Source: an uncultured Synechococcus sp. (GTDB lineage: Bacteria > Cyanobacteriota > Cyanobacteriia > PCC-6307 > Cyanobiaceae). Taken from it: DNA of 36,501 bases. Each line of letters starts with the position of its first letter. Positions within the stretch are counted from its first letter, which is position 1. The position numbers and the translations under genes were made by a program. Under the pieces are notes generated by a model. It did no database searches, was not told the DNA's origin, and worked only from the letters and a program-made list of their open reading frames with translations. Below are positions 26,128 to 33,843 of this stretch, piece by piece. Where the stretch lies: the NCBI GenBank assembly GCA_903855705.1, contig CAINZT010000095.1:1-36501 (forward strand), given 5' to 3'.

Positions 26128-27615
26128 TCAAGAGGTTGCCGGACCCAAGGCCGCCTGCTGGCGCAGCCATTGCTGACCCTGCTGCAAAAAGCCAGACCAA
26201 TCGAGCTTTTCTGTTTCCGCCGCCCGGGCCACCAGCAGGGGTGCCTGGGCCTTGAGCAGGGCCAGGTCTGCTTCGGCCACGCCGGAGGCCAGGGCCAGGT
26301 AGTCGGCCATGGCCCTGGCTACGACCCGGGTCAGATAGGCAGCACTGAGGGCCTGCACGGCACTGCCGAGCAGCCAGGTGGCGCCATGCAATTTGATGAG
26401 CCCAGCCAGGGCCTGGCTGGTCCACTCCACCACCCCAAGCTGCAGGGCGGCTTTGGCCAGCTCCTGGGCAGCCGCCTGGAGCTGCTCCAGGCTCCAGGGG
26501 CTGTCCCAGAGGCGCCCCATCTCCTGGAGCATCAGGCCATTGGCCCCGGCAAGCACCAGCAAATCCAGGCTGGGCAAGGGCGCCAGCACCACACCCGCCG
26601 CCACAGCCCATTGGGTTTGGCTCACAAGCTGCTGCAACCGTTGCCGCCGTAGGCCCTCCAGTTGCGCCTGCCAGCGCCCGTGCAGGGACTCAAGGCAGCG
26701 GCAGACCGTGGCATCGATCTGGGCCAGGCCGCTGCGCTCAAGGGCCTGGACCAGGGGGGCCAAATCGGCAGCCAGGCTTGAACTCTGGTTCTGGAATTCG
26801 GCTTGGGTTGTCCAGGCAAACCAGCGCTGGCGGAGGGATGGGGGCAGCTGGGCCTCAAATTCGGCCTGCCGCTCAGGCTGGAGGCCGGCGGCGCCGGCGT
26901 TGACCAGCAACCAGGTGGACTGCTTCAGCGGCAGGGCCTCCAGCCAGCGCAGGTCAGCGGCCTGGAGCGGCAGCTCCAGGCAATAGAGCAGGTGATCGCA
27001 ATGGCTGAAGGCCTGGGGCCACTGCCAATCGGGGCTCTGGGCCGGCAGGGGATGGCTCCAGTGCAGGCGCATCGGGAGGCGGCTGCCCAGGCCGGCTGTG
27101 ATCGCGGCCTGAAGGCCAGGGGGCGGCAACAGGCAGCCACTCAGGGCCACATCGAGCCGCTGACGCTGTTGCTGCTGCTTCAGCGCTTCCAGGGCATCAA
27201 GCCGTTGGGTTTGGCCAGGATCGCCCTGACCCTCGAGCCGCTCGAACTGGGCCAACACCGCCTCGCAGCGCGCGATCCAGCCTTCGCTGGAGCGGGGCAG
27301 TTGGGCGGGCGCTAGGGCCGGCCTGCGACGGGCTAGCAACCAGAGGCCCGCGCCAGCTGCGACCAGGGGCACCACCGAGGAGAGATGGAGGCTGTCAGCC
27401 AGGACCCAGCCCCCGGCCAGGGTGGCCGCCAGGGGCCACCAGCGCCCCATCAGCAACGACGGCACGGCCTGACCCCGCAGGCCCTTGAGCAGGCCCAACG
27501 GAGGGACTGGCGCTGCTTCAAGAGGCGACGGGGAGCTTGCAGGCCGGCAACCAGGGCTGCCGGGCCCCTCTGGGTTGCGATCAGGGAGGGCGCTGGAATC
27601 GGCTTGGGCGCTCAA
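26128..27615 (-). CDS. DUF697 (YcjF-like) membrane protein with decayed GTPase domain
   Basis: This 495-aa protein has a variable Pro/Ser-rich start, two hydrophobic segments (about 58-75 and 79-95), a region with GTPase-like strand pattern (about 150-300), and a DUF697 domain (about 328-440) with VAAGVVLAPLPSLDLLVLAG and a second hydrophobic hairpin. Related cyanobacterial proteins carry a Ras-like GTPase before DUF697. Here the segment where the P-loop should be reads ALSGCLLPPPGLQAA and lacks GxxxxGKS. The expected NKxD position reads LVNAGAAG. GTP hydrolysis is therefore unlikely. The start is TTG at 27613-27615, with GGAG about 11 nt upstream; a later ATG exists near residue 56. It is divergent from the next gene. 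Confidence 0.75.
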   Translation of the reverse strand: MSAQADSSALPDRNPEGPGSPGCRPASSPSPLEAAPVPPLGLLKGLRGQAVPSLLMGRWWPLAATLAGGWVLADSLHLSSVVPLVAAGAGLWLLARRRPALAPAQLPRSSEGWIARCEAVLAQFERLEGQGDPGQTQRLDALEALKQQQQRQRLDVALSGCLLPPPGLQAAITAGLGSRLPMRLHWSHPLPAQSPDWQWPQAFSHCDHLLYCLELPLQAADLRWLEALPLKQSTWLLVNAGAAGLQPERQAEFEAQLPPSLRQRWFAWTTQAEFQNQSSSLAADLAPLVQALERSGLAQIDATVCRCLESLHGRWQAQLEGLRRQRLQQLVSQTQWAVAAGVVLAPLPSLDLLVLAGANGLMLQEMGRLWDSPWSLEQLQAAAQELAKAALQLGVVEWTSQALAGLIKLHGATWLLGSAVQALSAAYLTRVVARAMADYLALASGVAEADLALLKAQAPLLVARAAETEKLDWSGFLQQGQQWLRQQAALGPATS

Positions 27616-27696
27616 GACAAGACGGGCTCCAACCCAGCCTGTTTAGCTCAACCACCCCAGCCTGGACAGGCGCCGCGCCGCCACCGACACCAACCC

Positions 27697-27712
27697 TGGG
27701 GGAAATTCCCCA
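27697..27712. promoter_or_regulatory. Inverted repeat in the divergent intergenic region
   Basis: TGGGG (27697-27701) and CCCCA (27708-27712) flank an A/T centre. The element lies 30 bp before the forward unknown gene and 82 bp before the minus DUF697 gene. It could be an operator serving either gene; no promoter boxes are convincing. Confidence 0.25.
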
Positions 27713-27741
27713 TAGGGTGAGGGCCAGACCACGCCGTCGCC

Positions 27742-28293
27742 ATGCCCCACCACGGCTCCGGGTCCGCGCCGCCCAGCCAGGCCTGCCACGACGGCCGCAC
27801 CCTCCTCAGCTCGAGCCAGCGCCAGCGCACCGATGGGCTGCTGGCCCAGCAACAGGGGTATGGCTGGCAAGGGGAGCTCCCGGTCCTGTTGCTGGAGCGT
27901 TGCTGGTTGCGGCTGGAGCCGGTGAGTGTGCAAAGCCTGGCCAGGGTCCTGCCCCCCGATGCCAGTGGGGCGGCGCCGGAGCTGGTGCGCTTTCGGGACC
28001 TCAAGGGCTCCGGGCTGGAGGCCTGCCTGGCGGAGCAACTCTGTTGGCAGGAGTTCGGCCGTGGGGCCGTCCAACAGGCCTTGCGTCGCTACTGGAGCGC
28101 CCAGGAGGCGGGCAACCACGGCTGGACCCTGGACCGCTACCTGGCCTTTCTGGCCGAGTACCGGCACTGGATGGAGGCCGATGGCCCCAAACCGATCCCC
28201 CTGGTAGTGCTGGCCCGCAGCGGTGCCCCGGAGCCGCACCGGATCGAGTGGTGCTGGCCTTCGCCAACCCCCATGCGTCACACTGATTCCTGA
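27742..28293 (+). CDS. Unknown protein upstream of the RGG-rich gene
   Basis: I do not recognise this 183-aa soluble protein. Residues 1-35 are variable and Ser/Gln-rich. A mixed strand/helix core follows (about 40-165), with PVLLLERCWLRLEPVSVQSL, ELVRFRDLKGSGLEACLAEQ and YLAFLAEYRHWMEADGP as its most structured parts. There is no signal peptide, membrane segment or metal site. Coding is supported by the long frame, the position and the codon pattern. It ends 17 nt before the RGG-rich gene on the same strand, so the two are probably cotranscribed. Start ATG 27742. Confidence 0.7.
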   Translation: MPHHGSGSAPPSQACHDGRTLLSSSQRQRTDGLLAQQQGYGWQGELPVLLLERCWLRLEPVSVQSLARVLPPDASGAAPELVRFRDLKGSGLEACLAEQLCWQEFGRGAVQQALRRYWSAQEAGNHGWTLDRYLAFLAEYRHWMEADGPKPIPLVVLARSGAPEPHRIEWCWPSPTPMRHTDS

Positions 28294-28310
28294 TTTCCAG
28301 TGCTGCGGTG

Positions 28311-28949
28311 ATGGCGGACGAGACGAACGCATCCATCCAGTCAGCCAGCCCCCAGGGCCAGCAGGACGGTGGCTTCCGCGGCGGGCGTGGCGGACGCGAG
28401 GGTGGTGGTCGTGAAGGCGGTCGGGAGGGCGGTCGCGAAGGCGGCAGTCGTGAAGGCGGCAATCGGGAACCGGGCGGTTTCCGCATCCGCCTGAGTGACA
28501 ACGAAATGCGCGCCGCCCGCGCCATCCAGGAGGCCTTCGGCCTGCGATCCACCGTGGCGGCCCTGGGCCTCTCCCTGCGCACCGTGGCCCAACTCCTCGA
28601 GGATGGCCAGCTCGTCGAAGTCGTCGCAGCCCACCGGGCCCAGGCCGGGGCCCGCCCGGAAGGCGCACGCAGCGAGGGTCGCCGCGAACCCCGGGGTGCT
28701 GGTGGTGCTGGTGGCCGCGGCGAGCGCCCGGCTGGCAACTCCCGCCCCAACCCCTTCGCCCGCCCCAGCAAGCCTGTGGCCGTTGTTGAAGCCGAGGTTG
28801 AAGCGCCTGGCGACGAGGCGCCTGGCGAAGAGCCGGCTACGACTGAAGCTCCTGGATCCGAGGAGCAAGCCACCGCGTTGGCCGCGGAGTCGGCGGCTGA
28901 CACCGCTGATCAGGCCCCTGCTGCTGACGCAGCCTCAGACGAGGCCTGA
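28311..28949 (+). CDS. RGG-box-like protein with a conserved helical core
   Basis: This 212-aa protein has three parts. Residues 20-56 are a Gly/Arg/Glu tract with repeated GGRE/REGG units, resembling eukaryotic RGG boxes. Residues 57-110 form the only folded-looking part (FRIRLSDNEMRAARAIQEAF, then LRSTVAALGLSLRTVAQLLE), which may be a small helix-turn-helix-like domain. The rest is a second Arg/Gly stretch (about 115-145) followed by a very acidic Ala/Glu tail. I believe the core is conserved in marine and freshwater picocyanobacteria, but I cannot name a family. An RNA- or DNA-binding role is inferred. ATG 28311 is preferred over the adjacent GTG 28308. It follows the unknown gene by 17 nt. 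Confidence 0.78.
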   Translation: MADETNASIQSASPQGQQDGGFRGGRGGREGGGREGGREGGREGGSREGGNREPGGFRIRLSDNEMRAARAIQEAFGLRSTVAALGLSLRTVAQLLEDGQLVEVVAAHRAQAGARPEGARSEGRREPRGAGGAGGRGERPAGNSRPNPFARPSKPVAVVEAEVEAPGDEAPGEEPATTEAPGSEEQATALAAESAADTADQAPAADAASDEA

Positions 28950-28979
28950 TCCGTCCCATTGGCGGGCTGGATTGGGATT

Positions 28980-28993
28980 GGCCATCGATGGCC
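28980..28993. repeat. Perfect 14-bp palindrome upstream of trpS
   Basis: GGCCATCGATGGCC lies 30 bp after the RGG-rich gene in a 237-bp gap before trpS. It may be part of a terminator (no T-run) or a binding site. Nothing else in this gap could be identified beyond a CAGAAT box 35 bp before the trpS start that resembles a -10 element. Confidence 0.3.
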
Positions 28994-29186
28994 CTGGTGA
29001 AGGCACAAGCTGGTCTTCATCAGGGTTTGGTTCGCCCCGGACCCAGCCGCTGAGGCGCAGGATTCCAGCCCCATTCCCCCTACCCCTGGGCCATGGAGTG
29101 GAAATCCTGGCGTTGATCCAGCGACCCACAAACAGGCCATCCCCCCAGGCCGGCAGGGCAGAATCCGCCGAACGGACTGAAGCTTG

Positions 29187-30200
29187 ATGGCACGCGCAAG
29201 GGTTCTCTCAGGGGTGCAACCCACCGGAGCCTTACACCTGGGCAACTGGTTGGGGGCGATCCGCAACTGGGTGAACCTCCAGGAGAGCCACGACACCTTT
29301 TTCTGCGTGGTCGATCTGCACGCGATCACGGTGCCCCACGATCCGGCCCGGCTGGCCGCCGACACCCGCAGCACGGCCGCCCTCTATCTGGCCTGCGGCA
29401 TTGACCCGGCCAAGGCCACGGTGTTCGTGCAAAGCCAGGTGGCCGCCCACAGTGAACTCTGCTGGCTGCTCAACTGCGTCACGCCGCTCAACTGGCTCGA
29501 GCGCATGATCCAGTTCAAGGAAAAGGCCCTCAAACAGGGCGACAACGTCTCGGTGGGCCTGCTCGACTACCCGGTGTTGATGGCGGCCGACATCCTGCTC
29601 TACGACGCCGATCTGGTGCCGGTGGGAGAGGACCAGAAGCAACATCTCGAACTGGCCCGGGATATCGCCCAGCAACGGATCAATAGCCGCTTCGGCACCG
29701 AAGAAGCGCCAATCTTGAAGGTGCCCGAACCGATGATTCTCAAGGAGGGGGCCCGGGTGATGAGCCTCACCGATGGCCGCAGCAAGATGAGCAAGAGCGA
29801 TCCCAATGAGGGCTCCCGCATCAACCTGCTCGATCCCCCCGAGCTGATCACCAAAAAAATCAAACGGGCCAAAACTGACCCGCTGATGGGCCTGGAATTC
29901 GGCAATCCCGAACGACCCGAAACTGACAACCTGCTCGGGCTCTATGCCCTGCTCAGTGGCCAGGCCCGCGAGGTTGTGGCCAGCGAATGCGCCGAGATGG
30001 GCTGGGGCCGCTTCAAACCCTTGCTGGCCGAAGCGGCTGTAGCCGCCCTACAGCCCCTCCAGGAACGCTACGCCGAACTGGCCGCCGACCCGGCCGAACT
30101 GGATCGGGTGCTGGCCAACGGCCGTCAACGGGCCTCAGCGGTGGCCGAGGCCACCCTGGCTCGCACCAAGGCTGCCCTGGGTTTCCTAGGGGCCGGCTGA
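29187..30200 (+). CDS. trpS: Tryptophanyl-tRNA synthetase
   Basis: This 337-aa class I synthetase charges tRNA-Trp. The HIGH-type motif is H17-L-G-N20 (ALHLGNW) and the KMSKS motif is at 200-204 (SKMSKSDPN). GVQPTGALHLGN and ADILLYDADLVPVGEDQKQH are typical of the bacterial enzyme, and the length is normal. ATG 29187 is preferred over the adjacent TTG 29184. It is a single gene in this context, convergent with DUF2605. No T-box or leader peptide was seen. Confidence 0.97.
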   Translation: MARARVLSGVQPTGALHLGNWLGAIRNWVNLQESHDTFFCVVDLHAITVPHDPARLAADTRSTAALYLACGIDPAKATVFVQSQVAAHSELCWLLNCVTPLNWLERMIQFKEKALKQGDNVSVGLLDYPVLMAADILLYDADLVPVGEDQKQHLELARDIAQQRINSRFGTEEAPILKVPEPMILKEGARVMSLTDGRSKMSKSDPNEGSRINLLDPPELITKKIKRAKTDPLMGLEFGNPERPETDNLLGLYALLSGQAREVVASECAEMGWGRFKPLLAEAAVAALQPLQERYAELAADPAELDRVLANGRQRASAVAEATLARTKAALGFLGAG

Positions 30201-30214
30201 GCGTCCAGGTTCAG

Positions 30215-30239
30215 TAGATCAGGATCTAGATCGAGATCC
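30215..30239. repeat. Four GATC hexamers at 6-bp spacing, forming a hairpin
   Basis: GATC occurs at 30217, 30223, 30229 and 30235, exactly 6 bp apart (TAGATC, AGGATC, TAGATC, GAGATC). GGATCT (30222-30227) and AGATCC (30234-30239) also pair around a 6-nt loop. It lies between convergent trpS and DUF2605 and may terminate transcription. There is no T-run. Confidence 0.5.
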
Positions 30240-30293
30240 AGCTCCATCCAGCCAATTCAGGCTCTCGGCGCGAAGCCCTGGCCCCAGGAGCCC

Positions 30294-30683
30294 TCAGGCC
30301 CCAGGGGACCCATCTCTCCTTTGCGGATTCAAGGACGGGCCTGATCGCTCCGTTTCGGGCAGCACCACCCCCGCCCGGCGCAACAGGCTCGACAGGCTCC
30401 AGACCCGCAGCATCAGCTGGTGCCAGGGGGCCATGGCGTCCATGTCGAGGGCCATGGGGCAGGGGCTGGCCCGGCGCAGGGCCCGGGCGGCGGCCAGTTC
30501 GGCTAGGGCCGAGGTCAGGGCTGCGGCCAGGCGCCGCTGCTCCGAGGGCGGCAACAACGAATCGGGAGCCAGCTCCAGCAGCTCCAGGCCGCGGCGGAAC
30601 CAGTAGTCGAAATCAGCCAGCAGGGATTCGAGCAGCTCCTCGAGCAGCTGGCCTGAATCGGGAGCGGGCGAGGAACGGTCCAC
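30294..30683 (-). CDS. DUF2605 family protein
   Basis: This 129-aa protein matches DUF2605, a small cyanobacterial family of unknown function. The conserved part is LLEELLESLLADFDYWFRRG near the N-terminus and MDAMAPWHQLMLRVWSLSSL towards the end, a mostly helical pattern. The last 20 residues are variable. The open frame reaches 30941 within thrS. The GTG at 30683 gives a start that avoids the overlap and matches the family length. It is divergent from thrS (60 bp between) and convergent with trpS. Confidence 0.8.
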   Translation of the reverse strand: MDRSSPAPDSGQLLEELLESLLADFDYWFRRGLELLELAPDSLLPPSEQRRLAAALTSALAELAAARALRRASPCPMALDMDAMAPWHQLMLRVWSLSSLLRRAGVVLPETERSGPSLNPQRRDGSPGA

Positions 30684-30714
30684 GGGGCGACTGTATCGAG
30701 CGATTCGCCCTGCG

Positions 30715-30720
30715 TAGGAT
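30715..30720 (+). promoter_or_regulatory. Possible -10 box of thrS
   Basis: TAGGAT lies 24 bp before the thrS GTG in the only 60-bp gap between divergent genes. It fits the loose TAnnnT -10 pattern of cyanobacterial promoters, but no clear -35 element is present. Confidence 0.3.
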
Positions 30721-30743
30721 CGATATTCCCCTTCCCACCTGCC

Positions 30744-32639
30744 GTGACCGCCAGCCGCTCCGCCGATCCAGCCCTGAGCAACGGCGCGGCCCCCACAACC
30801 ACCGCCCCGGCCCCGCTGGTGGCCAGTGGCGAGGCCCCTAGCGCGGCAACCGTGGCGATCAGCCTGCCGAAAACCAGCGAAAGTCCCCAGCTGCTGCGCA
30901 TCCGCCATTCGATGAGCCACGTGCTGGCCATGGCGGTGCAAAAGCTCTTCCCCAAGGCCCAGGTCACGATCGGCCCCTGGACCGAATCTGGCTTCTACTA
31001 CGACTTCGATAACCCGGAACCCTTCACCGAAGCCGATCTCAAGGCGATCAAAAAGGAGATGGGCAAAATCATCGGCCGGCGCTTACCCCTGCAACGGCTG
31101 GAGGTGAGCCGGGCCGAAGCGGAAGCCCGCATCAGCGCCCAAAACGAGCCCTACAAACTAGAAATCCTCGCTGGCATCCAGGAGCCCATCAGCCTCTACA
31201 CACTGGGGGACGACTGGTGGGACCTCTGCGCCGGCCCCCACGTGGCCAACACCAGCGAACTCAACCCCAAGGCCTTTGAGCTGGAAAGCGTGGCCGGCGC
31301 CTACTGGCGTGGCGATGAAAAGCGGGCCCAGCTGCAGCGCATCTACGGAACCGCCTGGGAAACCCCGGAACAACTGGCCGAATACAAACGCCGCAAGGAG
31401 GAGGCCCTGCGCCGCGACCATCGCCGCCTCGGCACCGATTTAAATCTGTTCTCGATTGAGGATGAGGCCGGCGCCGGCCTTGTGTTTTGGCACCCCCGCG
31501 GCGCCCGCATGCGCCTGCTGATTGAGGACTTTTGGCGCTCGGCCCACTTCGCCGATGGCTATGAGCTGCTCTACACCCCCCACGTGGCGGACATCAGCCT
31601 CTGGAAAACTTCGGGACACCTGGATTTCTACGCTGAAAGCATGTTCGGCCCCATGCAGGTGGATGAGCGCCAATACCAGCTCAAGCCGATGAACTGCCCC
31701 TTCCACGTGCTCACCTACGCCAGCACCTTGCGCAGTTACCGCGAACTGCCGATCCGCTGGGCGGAACTGGGCACCGTCTATCGCTATGAACGGCCCGGAG
31801 TGATGCATGGCCTGATGCGCGTGCGCGGCTTCACCCAGGACGACGCCCATGTCTTCTGCCTGCCCGAGCAGATCGGCGATGAAATCCTGCGCATCCTCGA
31901 TCTCACCGAAACGATCCTAAGCACCTTCGATTTCAAGACCTACGAGATCAATCTTTCCACCCGGCCCGAGAAATCTATCGGCGATGATGCCGTCTGGGAT
32001 CTAGCTACCCAGGGCCTGATTGAGGCGCTCGATCGCAAGGGCTGGGCCTACAAGGTGGATGAGGGTGGCGGCGCCTTCTATGGCCCCAAGATCGACCTGA
32101 AAATCGAAGATGCGATCGGCCGGATGTGGCAATGCTCCACCATCCAATTGGATTTCAACCTGCCCGAACGCTTCAACCTCGAGTATGTGGCCGCCGATGG
32201 CAGCCGCCAGCGGCCGATCATGATTCACCGGGCGATCTTTGGATCCCTAGAGCGCTTCTTCGGGATCATGACCGAAAACTACGCCGGCGATTTCCCCTTC
32301 TGGCTCGCAGCCGAACAGGTGCGCCTGCTGCCTGTCACCGATGAGGTGCGGCCCTACGCCGAGGGGCTCCTGGCCCAACTCAAGGCCGCCGGGGTGCGCG
32401 CCGCCATCGACCACAGCGGTGACCGACTTGGCAAGTTGATTCGCAATGGCGAACAGCAAAAGATTCCGGTGTTGGCGGTGATCGGCGCCCAGGAAGCCGA
32501 AAGCGGCAGCTTGAGCCTGCGCAGCCGCCGCGACGGCGACCTGGGCGCCGTGACGATCGAAACCCTCTTGGCGGCCGCCACCCAGGCCAACCGGGAGCGG
32601 GCGGCGGGCCTGGGCCTGGCCACCAGCCAGCCGGCCTGA
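30744..32639 (+). CDS. thrS: Threonyl-tRNA synthetase without TGS domain
   Basis: This 631-aa class II synthetase charges tRNA-Thr. The first 45 residues are a variable Ala/Ser/Pro stretch in place of the usual TGS domain, after which the editing domain begins (LLRIRHSMSHVLAMAVQKLF). Editing-site residues are H55/H59 and C162/H166 (DLCAGPH). The catalytic domain carries MNCPFHVLTY and the motif 2 region GVMHGLMRVRGFTQDD, and the anticodon-binding domain starts near residue 530. From memory, other cyanobacterial ThrRS proteins also lack TGS. The start is GTG at 30744. It leads the run thrS-glk-thrB. Confidence 0.96.
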   Translation: MTASRSADPALSNGAAPTTTAPAPLVASGEAPSAATVAISLPKTSESPQLLRIRHSMSHVLAMAVQKLFPKAQVTIGPWTESGFYYDFDNPEPFTEADLKAIKKEMGKIIGRRLPLQRLEVSRAEAEARISAQNEPYKLEILAGIQEPISLYTLGDDWWDLCAGPHVANTSELNPKAFELESVAGAYWRGDEKRAQLQRIYGTAWETPEQLAEYKRRKEEALRRDHRRLGTDLNLFSIEDEAGAGLVFWHPRGARMRLLIEDFWRSAHFADGYELLYTPHVADISLWKTSGHLDFYAESMFGPMQVDERQYQLKPMNCPFHVLTYASTLRSYRELPIRWAELGTVYRYERPGVMHGLMRVRGFTQDDAHVFCLPEQIGDEILRILDLTETILSTFDFKTYEINLSTRPEKSIGDDAVWDLATQGLIEALDRKGWAYKVDEGGGAFYGPKIDLKIEDAIGRMWQCSTIQLDFNLPERFNLEYVAADGSRQRPIMIHRAIFGSLERFFGIMTENYAGDFPFWLAAEQVRLLPVTDEVRPYAEGLLAQLKAAGVRAAIDHSGDRLGKLIRNGEQQKIPVLAVIGAQEAESGSLSLRSRRDGDLGAVTIETLLAAATQANRERAAGLGLATSQPA

Positions 32640-32693
32640 GCCCTCTGGGGGCTCCAGGGTGGCCAGGCCCTTGCCCCACTAAATCTTCCCAAA

Positions 32694-32719
32694 GCCAGCT
32701 CGGCCCTAAGCCGGCTGGC
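32694..32719. terminator. Hairpin between thrS and glk
   Basis: GCCAGC (32694-32699) pairs with GCTGGC (32714-32719), with an inner GGC/GCC pair and a CCTAA loop. There is no T-run. It may attenuate rather than fully stop transcription from thrS into glk. Confidence 0.35.
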
Positions 32720-32746
32720 GCCCAACCTTGAGCCCGATCCGCCCCC

Positions 32747-33745
32747 ATGGCCCCCATCACCCTGCTGGCCGGAGACCTGGGCGGCACCAAAACCCTGCTG
32801 GCCACCTACCAGGTTGAAGGCACAAGCCTGATCAAGACCCGGTCGGAGCGCTATGCCTCCGGCCAATGGCCCGATTTCAACGCCCTGGTGGCCCACTTCC
32901 TGGCGGGCTGCGAGGTCCAACCCAGCGCCGGCTGCCTGGCGGTGGCCGGGCCCGTGCGCCAGGGCCGGGTGAAGCTCACCAACCTGCCCTGGCAGCTGGA
33001 TGAAGACTCCCTCAGCCAGGCCTTTGGCTTGGAGCGCCTGGAGCTGGTCAATGATTTCGCAGTTCTGATCTACGGCTTGCCCCACCTGGCCGCCGACCAG
33101 CAGGCCCCGCTCTGGCAACCGGCCGGCGGCGGTGATCCCCAGGCGCCGGTGGCGATCCTGGGGGCGGGCACGGGCCTGGGGGTGGCCCTGGGGGTACCCA
33201 CGGAGGGCGGCCTGGTGGCCCTGGCCACCGAGGCCTCCCACGCCGAATTCGCCCCCCGCAACCGGGACGAATGGGAGCTCAAGCAATGGTTGATCGAAGA
33301 TTTGGGCCTGGAGCGGGTCTCGATTGAGCGGATTGTCAGTGGCACGGGCCTGGGGGAGGTGATGCGCTGGGTGCTCAGTAGCGACCAGGCCAGCGATCAA
33401 CACCACCTAGCCACTGTCCCCCTAGCCGACCTGCCCGAGCGCACCCATCAGGCAGCGGCAGCCGGTGACCCGCTGGCCCATCGCGCCCTGAGCCTGTGGC
33501 TGGGGGCCTACGGCTCGGCGGCGGGCGATCTGGTCCTGCAAAGCCTGTGCCTCGGCGGCCTCTGGGTGGGCGGTGGCACGGCGGCAAAACTGTTGCCGGA
33601 GCTGGCCTCAGCCCGATTCCTCGATCCCCTGCTGGCCAAGGGTCGCCTGGGCGCGATCGTGCAGCAGGTGCCGATCCAGGCCCTGATCGACCCGGAAGCC
33701 GGCCTATTCAGCGCCGCCTGCAGGGCCCGGATGTTGTTGGCCTGA
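32747..33745 (+). CDS. glk: Glucokinase
   Basis: This 332-aa protein belongs to the bacterial glucokinase family (not ROK) and phosphorylates glucose with ATP. The phosphate-1 loop is AGDLGGTKT (8-16). The catalytic base is D103 in LVNDFAVLIYG. GAGTGLGVALG (about 140-150) is the phosphate-2 loop, and FAPRNRDEWEL follows. Length is standard. ATG 32747. Its place between thrS and thrB is a gene order I associate with picocyanobacteria. Confidence 0.93.
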   Translation: MAPITLLAGDLGGTKTLLATYQVEGTSLIKTRSERYASGQWPDFNALVAHFLAGCEVQPSAGCLAVAGPVRQGRVKLTNLPWQLDEDSLSQAFGLERLELVNDFAVLIYGLPHLAADQQAPLWQPAGGGDPQAPVAILGAGTGLGVALGVPTEGGLVALATEASHAEFAPRNRDEWELKQWLIEDLGLERVSIERIVSGTGLGEVMRWVLSSDQASDQHHLATVPLADLPERTHQAAAAGDPLAHRALSLWLGAYGSAAGDLVLQSLCLGGLWVGGGTAAKLLPELASARFLDPLLAKGRLGAIVQQVPIQALIDPEAGLFSAACRARMLLA

Positions 33746-33843
33746 GCCCTTCAGGGGTCGGGGCCATGGCAAGCACAAGCCCCGGCCACCCCATCGGCCA
33801 GCGCCCGGGCGGGTGGGACACTGATCCAAGAAGTAAGGATTTC

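Noticed and set aside
25946-26611. A 221-codon minus-strand frame covering the repeat and the DUF697 gene end
   Set aside because: It is out of frame with the DUF697 gene and Gly/Ala-rich by composition. Its C-terminus would simply translate the repeat array.
29020-29080. GGTTCG stretch suggesting a tRNA T-arm upstream of trpS
   Set aside because: The T-loop consensus is not completed and no acceptor, anticodon or D-arm pairing fits around it.
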